Counted from the stretch's first letter, positions 1-9,030 are shown. The stretch is 64,000 nt of DNA from Candidatus Sphingomonas phytovorans (GCA_029202385.1 CP119314.1:5197001-5261000), one strand, 5' to 3'. Program-made: numbers and translations. Notes: a model not told the origin generated them from the sequence alone.

Positions 1-92
1 TCGGGGGAGGGGGCGGGCTTTGCCGGTCTGGCAGCCGCGGCGGAAGCGATGCCGAGCATGGCGGTGGCGATCAACAGGGACAGGCGCATCAT
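1..92 (-). CDS. Exported protein, N-terminal fragment (runs off window)
   Basis: Only the first 30 codons lie in the window. From the ATG at 92 the peptide begins MMRLSLLIATAMLGIASAAA and continues with a Pro/Ala-rich stretch. This is a Sec signal peptide with a likely AxA cleavage site near residue 20. The start at 92 has GGAG seven bases upstream. An in-frame ATG at 98 is only one to three bases from the same element, so it is less likely. The function cannot be read from this fragment. Confidence 0.6.
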   Translation of the reverse strand, partial: MMRLSLLIATAMLGIASAAAARPAKPAPSP

Positions 93-153
93 CGTCATTC
101 TCCATCACCCAGCACGTTCCCCCGAACCGCCCGGCGGACATGTTCCGATCCGC

Positions 154-1593
154 CTAGATACCAGCCCCCAGATCGAGGAAGTCGCCCGCACTCAGATGTG
201 CTGCCGCCGGATTGGCGAGTTGTCCCACCAGCCGATCGACCTGAACCGTGATCTCGGGAACGGCGGTGATTTCCCACCATTGCGGGCAGGTGAGGGCGCC
301 AAGCGCGTACAGCCAGCCTGACGCGCGGCGATCGACGTCGAGCAGCGCGCAATTCTCGGTTTCGAGGCCGAGGCCCAGCGAGTCCGGCAGGGCCAGTCCC
401 TGGTCGCGCAGATCGGCGAGCAGCGGAATCGCGATGGAGCCGGCGTCACGACGCGGGCCGGTGCAGTTGACCACGCGGGCGGCGGTGAAACGGCGTTCGC
501 CGCCGGTGCGGGGGGCGAGGGTGACGTCGACCTTGTTCTCCGTCAGGCGATAGCTGCGCAGGCGCGCCGGGAGAATCTCCAGCCGGCCACGCGCGGTCTC
601 CGCGTCGAGCGCGTCGTGGATGCGCTGCGCCATGCGGTGCCGACGGACGTCCCAGCGGGTGCGGAGATGGCGGAGGAACTGGCGCTTCTCGCGCGAGGAC
701 CAGCTGCTCCAGACGGCGGGGATGGCGGGGCGGGCGGCATCGAACACGCGCTGCCACGGGATGTCGCGCGCCTCCGCGGCGGCGACCTGCTCGCGGATCA
801 GGCGCATGAGCCGGCGCGGCGAAGCGGGCAGGGCGGCTTCGAGGAACGCCGGCCAGGTGCCGCCGGCGGCATGGACCTGCGGCAACAGGCCGCGGCGCGA
901 GGTGGCGAGGATCGGGCCGCGATGGCCGGCGGCGGTGAGCTTCAGCACGATATCGACGGTCGTCAGGCCGGTGCCGAGCAGCAGCAGGGGATCGTCGGGC
1001 GTGAGGCCGTCGAACGCGTCCGGTGCCCAGGGATCGGGGACGAAGTCTGGCGTATCGTAGAACCATTGATCCGGCCCGCCCGGCGCGCGCGGGGCGAGGT
1101 TGCCGGTGGCGAGCACGACCGTATCGACGGCGATCTCGCGACCGTCGCTCAGGCGGACGGCGCGATCGGGGCGGGCGAGCACCCGAACCGCTTCACCGCG
1201 CACCAGTGACAGGCCAGGGCCATTGTCGGTGACCAGCGCCTCCTCGAGCCGTTCCTCGAGATAAGCGCCGAACAGGGCGCGGGGCACGAATACGCCAGGC
1301 AGGTCGCCGCTGCTTTCCTCAAGCCCGGTTGAGAGCGCCTCCCGGGCGTTCGGATTTGCCTGGAGCCAGTCAGCGAAGCCGGGTTTCAGGCCGATTTCCA
1401 TCCGGCTGATCGGCACGTTGAGCAGATGTTGCGGGCCGCATGCGCCATAAGCGAGGCCCCGGCCGATGCGGCGCGTCGCCTCGATCACGATGACCCGGAA
1501 ATCAGGGCGAGCGGCGGCCAGCTTCAGACCGAACAGCGTGCCGGCCACGCCGCCGCCGACGACCGCGACGGTGTGGATGTCAGGCTTGCTCAT
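154..1593 (-). CDS. FAD/NAD(P)-binding oxidoreductase-like protein
   Basis: A 479-residue protein starting MSKPDIHTVAVVGGGVAGT, so the GxGxxG-type dinucleotide fold (GGGVAGT) sits at the very N terminus, as in flavoproteins of the FAD/NAD(P)-binding 'HI0933/NAD_binding_9' kind. A second nucleotide-binding-like segment (LLLLGTGLTTVDIVLKL) lies near residues 170-190, and a terminal region carries VNCTGPRRD. I chose the ATG at 1593 because it is 1 bp after the stop of the upstream ABC exporter gene and places the Rossmann motif correctly. An in-frame upstream start would overlap that gene. Translational coupling with the exporter is likely. The substrate is not known. Confidence 0.75.
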   Translation of the reverse strand: MSKPDIHTVAVVGGGVAGTLFGLKLAAARPDFRVIVIEATRRIGRGLAYGACGPQHLLNVPISRMEIGLKPGFADWLQANPNAREALSTGLEESSGDLPGVFVPRALFGAYLEERLEEALVTDNGPGLSLVRGEAVRVLARPDRAVRLSDGREIAVDTVVLATGNLAPRAPGGPDQWFYDTPDFVPDPWAPDAFDGLTPDDPLLLLGTGLTTVDIVLKLTAAGHRGPILATSRRGLLPQVHAAGGTWPAFLEAALPASPRRLMRLIREQVAAAEARDIPWQRVFDAARPAIPAVWSSWSSREKRQFLRHLRTRWDVRRHRMAQRIHDALDAETARGRLEILPARLRSYRLTENKVDVTLAPRTGGERRFTAARVVNCTGPRRDAGSIAIPLLADLRDQGLALPDSLGLGLETENCALLDVDRRASGWLYALGALTCPQWWEITAVPEITVQVDRLVGQLANPAAAHLSAGDFLDLGAGI

Positions 1594-1594
1594 G

Positions 1595-3397
1595 TTACGC
1601 CGCCTCGCTGAACTGAAGGCTGGCAAGGCGGGCATAGAGGCCGCTCTGGCCGATCAGCGAGCCATGCGTGCCGCTTTCCACGATGCGCCCCTCGCTCATC
1701 ACGATGATCCGCTTGGCCGCGCGGACGGTGGCGAGGCGGTGTGCGATGACCAGCGTGGTGCGATCCTCCATCAGCCGTTCGAGCGCTTCCTGTACCAGCC
1801 GCTCGCTCTCGGCGTCGAGCGCGCTGGTCGCCTCGTCCAGCAGCAGGATCGGCGCGTTGCGCAGCACCGCACGGGCAATCGCGACGCGCTGGCGCTGGCC
1901 GCCGGACAGGCGCGCGCCGCCTTCGCCCATGAAGGTGTCGAGGCCCTGGGGCAGCTTGCGCAGGAACTCGGCTGCATTGGCGACTTCGGCGGCGGCCCAT
2001 AGCTCGTCGTCGCCAGCCTCCCATTTGCCGTAGCGCAGATTGTCGCGGGCCGAAGCGCCGAAGATCACCGTTTCCTGCGGCACCATCGCGATGTGGCGGC
2101 GGATATCGGCCGGATCGGCGTCGGGCAAAGGCACGCCGTCGAGCAGCACGCGGCCCGCATCGGGATCGTAGAAGCGCTGGATCAGCTGGAACAGAGTCGT
2201 CTTGCCGGCGCCGGACGGGCCGACCACGGCGACGGTTTCACCCGGCGCGATGGCGAGCGAGAAATCCTGCAGGGCGGAGACTTCGGGTCGGGTCGGATAG
2301 CGGAAGGTGACATTGTCGAACTCGATCGCGCCGCGCGCTGTCTCCGGGAGGGCGACCGGATTCGCCGGTGCGCGGATCTCGGGGACTTCATCCAGCAGTT
2401 CGGCAAGACGGCCGGCGGCGCCAGCGCCGCGGAGCAGGTCGCCATAGACCTCGGTCAGCGCACCGAACGCGCCGGCGACGAGGCCGCCGGTCAGCACGAA
2501 CGCCGCGATCGATCCGCCGCTGATCCGGCCGGCGGCGACGTCGACCGCGCCTTCCCACAGCACAAGGGTGATCGATCCGAAGATCAGGCCGATGACGATC
2601 GCGGTCATGAACGCGCGCAGGATGATGCGGCGCTTGGCGGCGGTGAAGGTGGCATTGACCGCCGCACCGAAGCGGGCTGCCTCGCGGTCTTCCTGGCCGA
2701 ACGCCTGGACGACCTTCATCGCGCCCAATGTCTCCGACGCGATCGAGCCGACATCTGCCACGCGGTCCTGGCTGGTGCGCGAGAAATTGCGGACCCGGCG
2801 GCCAAGCAGCGCGATCGGCAGGATGATGACTGGGATGCCGAGCATCAGCATGCCGGCGAGCTTGGGCGACAGCGCGAACAGATAGATCATCCCGCCGACG
2901 CCGGTGAAGCTGTTGCGGAGCGCGACGGAGACGGTGGTACCGACGACCTGCTCGATCAGCGTGGTGTCAGAGGTCAGGCGCGAGGAGATTTCCGACGGTC
3001 GGTTCTCCTCGAAGAAGCGCGGGGCCAGGGTGAGGAGGTGGCGCTGAACGGCCGCGCGGATATCGGCGACGACGCGCTCGCCCAGCCAGGACACGTAATA
3101 GAATCGCACCGCCGTCGCGATGGCGAGCACGACCACGATCATCAGCAGATAGTGGAAGGAATTGGTGACTGACCCATCGGCGCCGGGACCGAAGCCGCGG
3201 TCGATCACTTTCTTGAATCCATAGGGGATCGCGATGGTCGCGGCTGAGGTGACGACCAGCGCGGTCAGCGCCGTCGCGATCTGGCGGGGGTAGCGGGCGG
3301 CATGGGCCCAGACCATTCTGAGATTGCCGAGCTGGCGCCTCGATTCGGCGGGTTTCGCTTCGGAAACGATGGGCGATGCAGGGGAGGGCTCAGCCAT
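1595..3397 (-). CDS. ABC transporter, fused membrane and ATPase domains (MsbA-like exporter)
   Basis: A 600-residue half-transporter. The N-terminal half is a type-1 exporter membrane domain with about six hydrophobic segments. The C-terminal half is an ATPase with Walker A GPSGAGKTT, signature LSGGQRQR, Walker B ILLLDEATSALD and an H-loop histidine (TLVIAHR). This layout matches homodimeric lipid or drug exporters of the MsbA/LmrA group in the inner membrane. The start MAEPSPASPIV is 168 bp from the divergent phaZ. The downstream flavoprotein begins 1 bp after this stop, so the two are probably one transcript. The substrate cannot be told from sequence. Confidence 0.9.
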   Translation of the reverse strand: MAEPSPASPIVSEAKPAESRRQLGNLRMVWAHAARYPRQIATALTALVVTSAATIAIPYGFKKVIDRGFGPGADGSVTNSFHYLLMIVVVLAIATAVRFYYVSWLGERVVADIRAAVQRHLLTLAPRFFEENRPSEISSRLTSDTTLIEQVVGTTVSVALRNSFTGVGGMIYLFALSPKLAGMLMLGIPVIILPIALLGRRVRNFSRTSQDRVADVGSIASETLGAMKVVQAFGQEDREAARFGAAVNATFTAAKRRIILRAFMTAIVIGLIFGSITLVLWEGAVDVAAGRISGGSIAAFVLTGGLVAGAFGALTEVYGDLLRGAGAAGRLAELLDEVPEIRAPANPVALPETARGAIEFDNVTFRYPTRPEVSALQDFSLAIAPGETVAVVGPSGAGKTTLFQLIQRFYDPDAGRVLLDGVPLPDADPADIRRHIAMVPQETVIFGASARDNLRYGKWEAGDDELWAAAEVANAAEFLRKLPQGLDTFMGEGGARLSGGQRQRVAIARAVLRNAPILLLDEATSALDAESERLVQEALERLMEDRTTLVIAHRLATVRAAKRIIVMSEGRIVESGTHGSLIGQSGLYARLASLQFSEAA

Positions 3398-3565
3398 GGC
3401 CGGGGAGTAGGGCCTGTCCCCGGCCTCTGCAATGGTCGTGAGATGGTAGCGTGCAACCCGCTATGGGGCAGGGACGCCCAATAGTATGTCCGTTTCGATT
3501 GCTTATGCTGCGACGCACACCTATGCCTTGGTCTAAGGTAACCGTTTTCCGATATTGGGTACGCG

Positions 3566-4780
3566 ATGCTCTATAACGCTTATGAAATGCAGAAATCGAT
3601 GCTGGCGGGGGCCAGCGCGATGGCCAATTTCGGCGCGGGGATGCTGTCGAATCCGGCCAATCCCTTCGCCTATTTCGGCGGCGGCTCGATCATCAGTTCA
3701 GCGCTTGAAGTGTTCGCCCATGCCGCAGCTCCGCGCGGCAAGCCCGATTTCGGGCTCGATCGCACCGTGGTTGACGGCGAGGACGTCAGCGTGGTCGAGG
3801 AGATCGTGCTGCGCAAGCCGTTTGGCCAGCTCAAGCGTTTCGTGCGCGACGGTGTCGAGGGCGCTCCGAAGCTGCTGATCGTCGCGCCGATGTCGGGTCA
3901 TTATGCGACCCTGCTGCGCGGCACGGTCGAGCGGATGCTCCCGGTCGCCGACGTCTACATCACCGACTGGCGGGACGCGAAGCTTGTTCCGCTGAGCGAC
4001 GGCAGCTTCGACCTGGACGATTATATCGATTATCTGGTCGAGTTCATGGAACTGATCGGCCCGGGCGCGCATATGCTCGCGGTCTGCCAGCCGTCGGTGC
4101 CTTGCTACGCCGCCGCCTGCCTGATGAGCGCCGACAAGCATCCGTGCCGGCCGAAGACGCTGACCATGATGGGCGGCCCGATCGACACACGCGAAGCGCC
4201 GACCGCGGTCAACACCTTGGCGACCGAGCGGCCGCACAGCTGGTTCGAGAACAACGTCATCGCGACCATCCCGGCGACCTATCCTGGCGCAGGGCGGCGG
4301 GTCTATCCGGGTTTCCTGCAGCTCAGCGGGTTCATGACCATGAACCTCGGCAACCACATGATGTCGCATTACGAGATGTTCAAACACCTCGTGCAGGGCG
4401 ATGACGACAGCGCCAACGCGACCAAGGATTTCTACGAGGAATATCGCTCGGTCTGCGACATGACCGCTGAATTCTATCTGCAGACGATCGACGTGGTGTT
4501 CCAGGATCATGCGCTGCCCAAGGGTACGATGACTCATCGCGGCCGCCTCGTCGATCCGGCGGCGATCACCGATATCGGCATCCTGGCGATCGAGGGGAAG
4601 CGCGACGACATTTCGGGCCTGGGCCAGACCAGGGCGGCGCTGACGCTCGCAACGGAACTGCCCGAGGCGAAGAAGAAATATCTGGTGGCCGATGCCGGCC
4701 ATTACGGCATTTTCAACGGCAGCAAATGGCGCAACCAGATCGCGCCGGTGCTTGAAGAATGGATGGCGTCGAACGCCTGA
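3566..4780 (+). CDS. phaZ: Intracellular polyhydroxyalkanoate depolymerase
   Basis: A 404-residue protein starting MLYNAYEMQKSMLAGASAMA, the typical N terminus of the intracellular PHA depolymerase family (PhaZ, about 400-420 residues). It hydrolyses stored poly-3-hydroxybutyrate granules to hydroxyacid units. The nucleophile region is CQPSVPCYAAACLM with cysteine 174 at the position used as catalytic nucleophile in this family, rather than the serine of ordinary lipases. The C-terminal DAGHYGIFNGSKWR holds the expected catalytic histidine. No signal peptide is present, in line with cytosolic action. It is transcribed divergently from the ABC exporter, and a hairpin spans its stop codon. Confidence 0.92.
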   Translation: MLYNAYEMQKSMLAGASAMANFGAGMLSNPANPFAYFGGGSIISSALEVFAHAAAPRGKPDFGLDRTVVDGEDVSVVEEIVLRKPFGQLKRFVRDGVEGAPKLLIVAPMSGHYATLLRGTVERMLPVADVYITDWRDAKLVPLSDGSFDLDDYIDYLVEFMELIGPGAHMLAVCQPSVPCYAAACLMSADKHPCRPKTLTMMGGPIDTREAPTAVNTLATERPHSWFENNVIATIPATYPGAGRRVYPGFLQLSGFMTMNLGNHMMSHYEMFKHLVQGDDDSANATKDFYEEYRSVCDMTAEFYLQTIDVVFQDHALPKGTMTHRGRLVDPAAITDIGILAIEGKRDDISGLGQTRAALTLATELPEAKKKYLVADAGHYGIFNGSKWRNQIAPVLEEWMASNA

Positions 4781-4794
4781 AACCAGGCGTCGAC
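4768..4794 (+). terminator. Hairpin at the end of phaZ, possible terminator
   Basis: GTCGAACGCCTG (4768-4779) pairs with CAGGCGTCGAC (4784-4794) around a four-base loop and with one bulged A. The stop codon of phaZ lies at the stem tip. There is no clear T-run afterwards (only AGTCATTT), so an intrinsic terminator is possible but not certain. Confidence 0.4.
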
Positions 4795-4952
4795 AGTCAT
4801 TTAGCCTCGCCCATCCAGTCGTCGTGCCGAACGTGTTTCAGGGTGGCTAAGATTAGGGCGTAGACTTAAAAGTGGCCTGTCCGCTGCCGCTCTACTTGCG
4901 GATATGCTGGAGCCGCGCGAAAACGGGACCGAGAGTGACAAGCAGCTTCGCG

Positions 4953-5126
4953 ATGTCGGAACAGGTGAAGCCATATCTCCTTTTGGTGGAAGCCATTTGG
5001 GAAGACGATCCTGTAAAACTTCAGAAGCTCTTTATGACCTACCCGGATTTTCGCGATTTCCTCGTTTCTGCCTTCGGCTCTTGGTTGCACTATGCTGCAA
5101 AGGTCGGCCCCCACTTTCGGAGGTAG
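4953..5126 (+). pseudogene. Truncated ankyrin-like protein fragment
   Basis: A 57-residue reading frame starting MSEQVKPYLLLVEAIWEDDP. The end, GSWLHYAAKVG, resembles the first helix of an ankyrin repeat (consensus xTPLHYAAxxG) and then stops after FRR, so the rest of the repeat is missing. The other frames downstream do not continue an ankyrin pattern. No good ribosome binding site is visible. It could be a decayed remnant of a longer ankyrin protein or an unrelated small protein. Local base composition is more AT-rich than the neighbours. Confidence 0.35.
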
Positions 5127-5209
5127 CGTCGGTTCGCATTATACCTCGATTGCCGACATGCCCGTTTGCAACCATAACGACTACACCGGGGGGTGGTGGA
5201 CGGATATCG

Positions 5210-5578
5210 ATGAAATACCAAGACCAAAAGATCAGAGCAATTGGCCGTCTGACGGCTATTGCGACTGTATTGACGATGCTGCTTGCGGTCAGCCTGATCT
5301 ATCCCGATCGATTGCAAGGCTTCGTCCAAAGCTTCCCACTCTATCGGCTTGGAGACAAATATATCTGGATGGGTGTGCTTATCACTATGGTTCCGATCTG
5401 CTGGGCGCTGGACCTTACTCTGATATTTACATCGCCTGAGCAGGAGGTCCGCCTCGTCGCCTGGTCGAAGCGATGGCTTAAGACGACAAGCGATTTTGAG
5501 AGGATTACCTTCGACACGTTCGATCCCGACTATCGCAAGGTGGCATGGCGCTACTTTCTGGATCGCCGCAGGGGCTGA
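5210..5578 (+). CDS. Small membrane protein of unknown function
   Basis: A 122-residue protein beginning MKYQDQKIRAIGRLTAIATV. It has two hydrophobic segments, about residues 12-28 and 50-72, and a basic/acidic cytoplasmic-looking tail ending in YFLDRRRG. The same frame stays open upstream to 4904, but the protein before this ATG lacks coding character, so I prefer the internal ATG even though its ribosome binding site is weak. It lies in a patch of small or broken genes between phaZ and the glucokinase-like gene. I do not recognise a family. Confidence 0.5.
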   Translation: MKYQDQKIRAIGRLTAIATVLTMLLAVSLIYPDRLQGFVQSFPLYRLGDKYIWMGVLITMVPICWALDLTLIFTSPEQEVRLVAWSKRWLKTTSDFERITFDTFDPDYRKVAWRYFLDRRRG

Positions 5579-5769
5579 TCGGAGGGAAGTTCGCTTACTG
5601 TCCTTGCCAATCCGTAAGCTGCCAGACCGCTTACCACCCAATGTCGGCCTTTCAGCCTTCATGCCAAAAGCGGTCGTTTATGAGTTCACGGTCTAATAGG
5701 TCCGATCAGGGCATGCTGGAACAGGCACTCTCCGCCATCCGTTGATATGCATCCTTCTGGAGAGAATCG

Positions 5770-5916
5770 ATGCGTAGCAACAAGATCGCGCTCGCTGCCG
5801 CCCTTGCGCTGGCGGGGCTGGCCGTTTCGGGATGCCGCTATGGTCATCCCGGTCATGACAGCGACCGACATCATGGCCACCATCGTGGCGATGGCGATCG
5901 CGACGGCAATCGTTGA
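5770..5916 (+). CDS. Small histidine-rich lipoprotein
   Basis: A 48-residue protein. The N-terminal signal MRSNKIALAAALALAGLAVS is followed directly by Gly-Cys, giving a lipobox VSGC with the acylated cysteine at residue 22. The remaining 26 residues are mostly His, Asp, Gly and Arg (HPGH, HHGHH), which suggests metal binding at the envelope. GGAG lies eight bases before the ATG. It stands alone between a membrane protein and the convergent glucokinase-like gene, which ends 7 bp away. Metal binding is inferred from composition only. Confidence 0.65.
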   Translation: MRSNKIALAAALALAGLAVSGCRYGHPGHDSDRHHGHHRGDGDRDGNR

Positions 5917-5922
5917 GGCATG

Positions 5923-6879
5923 CTAGCCGTCGCGTAGTGCGGCGGCGGCGCCGGTCAGTTCAAGATCGGACCGGTTGACGATCGCGACAGGCACCTCGCC
6001 GAGTTGCCGGCGAAACGCGTCCTTGGCCTCAAGCCGCTTGCGGAATTGCGGGTCGCTCAGATGCATGTGCAGCGCACGGGGGATGGGGCCTGTCAGATAC
6101 ACGCCCTCCCAGGCACCGAAGGCGAGAACAAGATCGCCGATAAATGCCCCCAGATAGCCGGCGACCATTCGCGCGACGGCTGTGGACACCGGATCGCGCC
6201 CCGCGGAGCGGGTAACTTCCTCCGGGCTGCGGACGACCTTGCCTCCTTCGGCCAGCGCCGCATAGGCGGCGACTAGCCCGTTCGCGCTGAGCAGGGATTC
6301 CGCGCTCGGCTGGCCCCTGACGCGCACATGGGCAGCGAATTTCTCCTCGTCCGGGGTGGCGGGGGAGAAGGTCATATGGCCGGCCTCGCTCGCCACGGGC
6401 AGCAGCTTGCCGTTCGATCCTGCGATCAGCGCCGCGACGCCAAGGCCGGTGCCGATGCTGACCACGATATAGTGGCCGCCGGGCTGGACCAGCCGGGTCG
6501 ATTGCGTTCCCACCGGGGTGAAGGCGCTCTGGTTGAGCGTGGTGAGGGCAAGCGCCGTGGCCGCGCATTCGTTGAGCGCGCGGGGCCGGGCGCGGAGTAC
6601 CGCCTCGACGCCGGAGAGCGAGATGTACCAGCGGCTGCCGGTGAGGTTGATCAGGTCGCCGCGCGCCGCGCCGGCGACCGCGAGAACGCTGGGCAGAGTC
6701 GCGTCCCGCATTCCCACGTCGCCAAGATAGGCGAGCAGCGCGCTGGTGAAAGTGGCATGCTCGGCGGTGTGGTAGCTGCGCACGTCGCGCGGCAGGATGC
6801 CCGCTGTGCCGCCGCTGAGTGCAAACCGTACCGATTGGCGGCCGATATCGGCCACCAGCCCAATGTCGTCGCCCGTCAT
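5923..6879 (-). CDS. Glucokinase-family protein with altered active-site motifs
   Basis: A 318-residue protein of the bacterial Glk type: GTGLGVA (143-149), SEAGH (164-168), and the spacing of the sugar-binding half all align with E. coli Glk. Two hallmark elements differ. The phosphate-1 motif DxGGTNxR reads D11-I-G-R-Q-S-V-R18, and the catalytic Asn-Asp pair (INDF in E. coli) reads L-N103-E104-C105. Family knowledge says that aspartate is the catalytic base, so activity on glucose is doubtful. It may be weakly active, use another sugar, or be regulatory. I chose ATG 6879 with GAGAGGG seven bases upstream; a TTG at 6894 is in frame but less likely. It ends 7 bp from the convergent small lipoprotein gene. 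Confidence 0.8.
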   Translation of the reverse strand: MTGDDIGLVADIGRQSVRFALSGGTAGILPRDVRSYHTAEHATFTSALLAYLGDVGMRDATLPSVLAVAGAARGDLINLTGSRWYISLSGVEAVLRARPRALNECAATALALTTLNQSAFTPVGTQSTRLVQPGGHYIVVSIGTGLGVAALIAGSNGKLLPVASEAGHMTFSPATPDEEKFAAHVRVRGQPSAESLLSANGLVAAYAALAEGGKVVRSPEEVTRSAGRDPVSTAVARMVAGYLGAFIGDLVLAFGAWEGVYLTGPIPRALHMHLSDPQFRKRLEAKDAFRRQLGEVPVAIVNRSDLELTGAAAALRDG

Positions 6880-7011
6880 CGCCCACCCTCTCAAGCCGCC
6901 CTCCTATGCGGGAGGGTCGATCATGTGAGCGGTACCATAGAGTTCAGGGGTTACCTAGACGCTAGTTCACCCGGCGGAATGCCGTCTACGTCGTTATCCG
7001 CCGTGGGAAAG

Positions 7012-7037
7012 GGGAGGGTGCCGTCGGACACCCTCCC
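7012..7037 (-). terminator. Terminator hairpin after the thiolase gene
   Basis: Read on the minus strand just after the thiolase stop, GGGAGGGTG and CACCCTCCC form a perfect 9-bp stem around an 8-base loop, followed by CTTTCCC. The T-run is short, so the strength is uncertain. Confidence 0.6.
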
Positions 7038-7044
7038 GGTCAAG

Positions 7045-8223
7045 TCACAGGACCTCGAACAGCCCGGCGGCACCCTGGCCGCCGCCGATGCACATCGTCA
7101 CGACGACATATTTCGCGCCGCGGCGCTTGCCTTCGATCAGCGCATGGCCGGTCGCGCGCGCGCCGGTCATGCCATAGGGATGGCCGATCGAGATCGCGCC
7201 GCCCGAGACGTTGAGCAGCTCGTTGGGAATGCCGAGCTTGTCGCGGCAATAGAGCACCTGCACCGCGAAAGCCTCGTTCAGCTCCCACAGGCCGATATCG
7301 TCCATCTTCAGGTTGAAACGCTGGAGCAGCTTGGGGATGGCGACGATCGGGCCGATGCCCATCTCGTCCGGCTCGGTGCCGCCCACCGCGATGCCGATAT
7401 AGCGGCCAAGCGGCTGGAGCCCGCGCTTCTCGGCCAGCTTCTCCTCCATCAGCACCGACGAGGAGGAGCCGTCTGACAGCTGGCTGGCATTGCCGGCGGT
7501 GATCGTCATGCCCGGGCCCATTACCGGCTGGAGCGCCTTCAGACCTTCCAGCGTGGTGTCGGCGCGGTTTCCCTCATCCTTCGAGAGAGTCACTTCCTTG
7601 TAGGTGACTTCCTTGGTTTCCTTGTTGACCACCGCCATGGTCGCGGTGACCGGAACGATCTCCTTGTCGTAATAGCCGGCGGCCTGGGCGGCGGCGGTCC
7701 GCTGCTGCGACTGGAGCGCATATTCGTCCATCACGTCGCGGCTGATGGCGTAGCGCTTGGCGACCACCTCGGCGGTGCCGAGCATCGGCATGTAGATGTC
7801 CTTGTGCATCGCGACGAGCTCGGGGTCGGGCGCGACGTTCATCTTGGGGGTCTGGACGAGGCTGATGCTCTCGACGCCGCCGCCGATGGTGATCTCCATC
7901 TGATCGGTGATGATCTGCTTCGCGGCGGTAGCGATCGCCATCAGGCCCGACGAGCATTGCCGGTCGATCGACTGGCCGGCGACGCTGACCGGCAGGCCGG
8001 CGCGGAGCAGCGACGTGCGCGCGATATTGCCGGCCTGATGGCCCTGCTGCAGGGCGCAGCCGAACACGACATCGTCGACCTCGGCCGGATCGATCCCGGC
8101 GCGCTCGACCGCTGCCTTGATCGAGTGGCTGGCAAGGGTGGGCGCGGGGGTGTTGTTGAACGCGCCGCGATAGGCGCGGCCGATCGGGGTACGGGCGGTC
8201 GAAACGATGACGGCGGAACGCAT
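7045..8223 (-). CDS. Acetyl-CoA acyltransferase (thiolase)
   Basis: A 392-residue thiolase, cytosolic, joining or cleaving acyl-CoA at the beta-keto position. The nucleophile is C90 in QCSSGL, the general-base histidine is H348 in [11 protein letters not shown], and the second cysteine is C378 in CIGGGQG. Length and motif order are those of full-length family members (about 390 residues). It could be a degradative FadA-type or a biosynthetic PhaA-type enzyme; sequence alone does not settle this. The upstream MaoC gene is on the same strand 53 bp away, with a strong hairpin between them. A terminator-like hairpin follows it. Confidence 0.93.
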   Translation of the reverse strand: MRSAVIVSTARTPIGRAYRGAFNNTPAPTLASHSIKAAVERAGIDPAEVDDVVFGCALQQGHQAGNIARTSLLRAGLPVSVAGQSIDRQCSSGLMAIATAAKQIITDQMEITIGGGVESISLVQTPKMNVAPDPELVAMHKDIYMPMLGTAEVVAKRYAISRDVMDEYALQSQQRTAAAQAAGYYDKEIVPVTATMAVVNKETKEVTYKEVTLSKDEGNRADTTLEGLKALQPVMGPGMTITAGNASQLSDGSSSSVLMEEKLAEKRGLQPLGRYIGIAVGGTEPDEMGIGPIVAIPKLLQRFNLKMDDIGLWELNEAFAVQVLYCRDKLGIPNELLNVSGGAISIGHPYGMTGARATGHALIEGKRRGAKYVVVTMCIGGGQGAAGLFEVL

Positions 8224-8241
8224 GGGAGAGGTCCTTTCTTC

Positions 8242-8269
8242 AAGCCCCTTCCCTTCGGGGAGGGGGCTT
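8242..8269. repeat. Strong inverted repeat with UUCG-type loop between maoC-like and thiolase genes
   Basis: AAGCCCCTTCCC (8242-8253), loop TTCG, then GGGAGGGGGCTT (8258-8269). The loop closes as C(UUCG)G when read on the plus strand. It fills most of the 53-bp gap. It may be a dispersed palindromic element, an mRNA-stability structure or an attenuator. No other copy with the same stem was seen in this window. Confidence 0.6.
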
Positions 8270-8276
8270 TAGGGTT

Positions 8277-8735
8277 TCAAACGAAAATCTGGCTGATCCA
8301 TTCGGCGATCATCGCAGGCTTTTCCTCGCCCTCGATCTCGACGGTGAATTCGTTGGTCTGCTGCCACTGGCCGGGGCGCTTCTCGGCGAACTCGATCAGC
8401 TTGAAGCGGCCGCGCACGCGCTTGCCGGAGCGGACCGGCTGGAGGAAGCGGACTTTGTTGCCACCATAGTTGATCCCCATCTTCACGCCCTCGATCTGCG
8501 GCGCGTCGGCGACCTTGGACGCGAGCAGCGGCATCAGGGAAAGGGTGAGAAAGCCATGGGCGATGGTGCCGCCGAACGGCGTCATCGCGGCCATCTGGGG
8601 ATTCACATGGATGAACTGGTGGTCACCCGTCGCGTCGGCGAACTTGTCGATCATCTCCTGGCTCACCTCCACCCAGTCGGAGACGGTCTCGGTGCCGATG
8701 CGGCCGGCCATTTCCTGCGCGGTGATGGTTGGCAT
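8277..8735 (-). CDS. MaoC-family hydratase ((R)-specific enoyl-CoA hydratase-like)
   Basis: A 152-residue hot-dog-fold protein. The hydratase-2 signature is clear: DATGDHQFIH carries the Asp and His of the active site, followed by GGTIAHGFLTLSL. Such proteins hydrate enoyl-CoA to (R)-3-hydroxyacyl-CoA or act as related dehydratases. The start MPTITAQEMA has GAGGA five bases upstream. Being next to a thiolase suggests a fatty-acid or PHA-precursor role, but the real substrate is unknown. It is divergent from the gene at 9031. Confidence 0.85.
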   Translation of the reverse strand: MPTITAQEMAGRIGTETVSDWVEVSQEMIDKFADATGDHQFIHVNPQMAAMTPFGGTIAHGFLTLSLMPLLASKVADAPQIEGVKMGINYGGNKVRFLQPVRSGKRVRGRFKLIEFAEKRPGQWQQTNEFTVEIEGEEKPAMIAEWISQIFV

Positions 8736-9030
8736 GGATATCCTCGGATATTGTTAGCTTCCGCGTCCTCTAGGCACGCCGGCCCGGCGCGCGCAAGCCT
8801 TGCCCGACCGGAAACTTGAACCGGGGCGATGACGTAGCGTCCATGGCGCGTGAATCGGTGGATAGGCACTACGGCGAGAGCGAACCCGAGCTTCTAAAAG
8901 CACCGACTCGCGAATCATACCGGTCGCAATTTGGTCGAGTCCGTCGAACGCCGCACCGTTTGCCCGGATCCTCGCGATAGGGGCGCCGCAGAAGCCTGAA
9001 CTTGGGCATTTGTTTTTCCTGGAGCAGTAC

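Noticed and set aside
8736..9030. Possible promoters such as CTTGAA (heat-shock-like) in the divergent gap
   Set aside because: Only one half of any consensus is present; no matching second box at the right distance.
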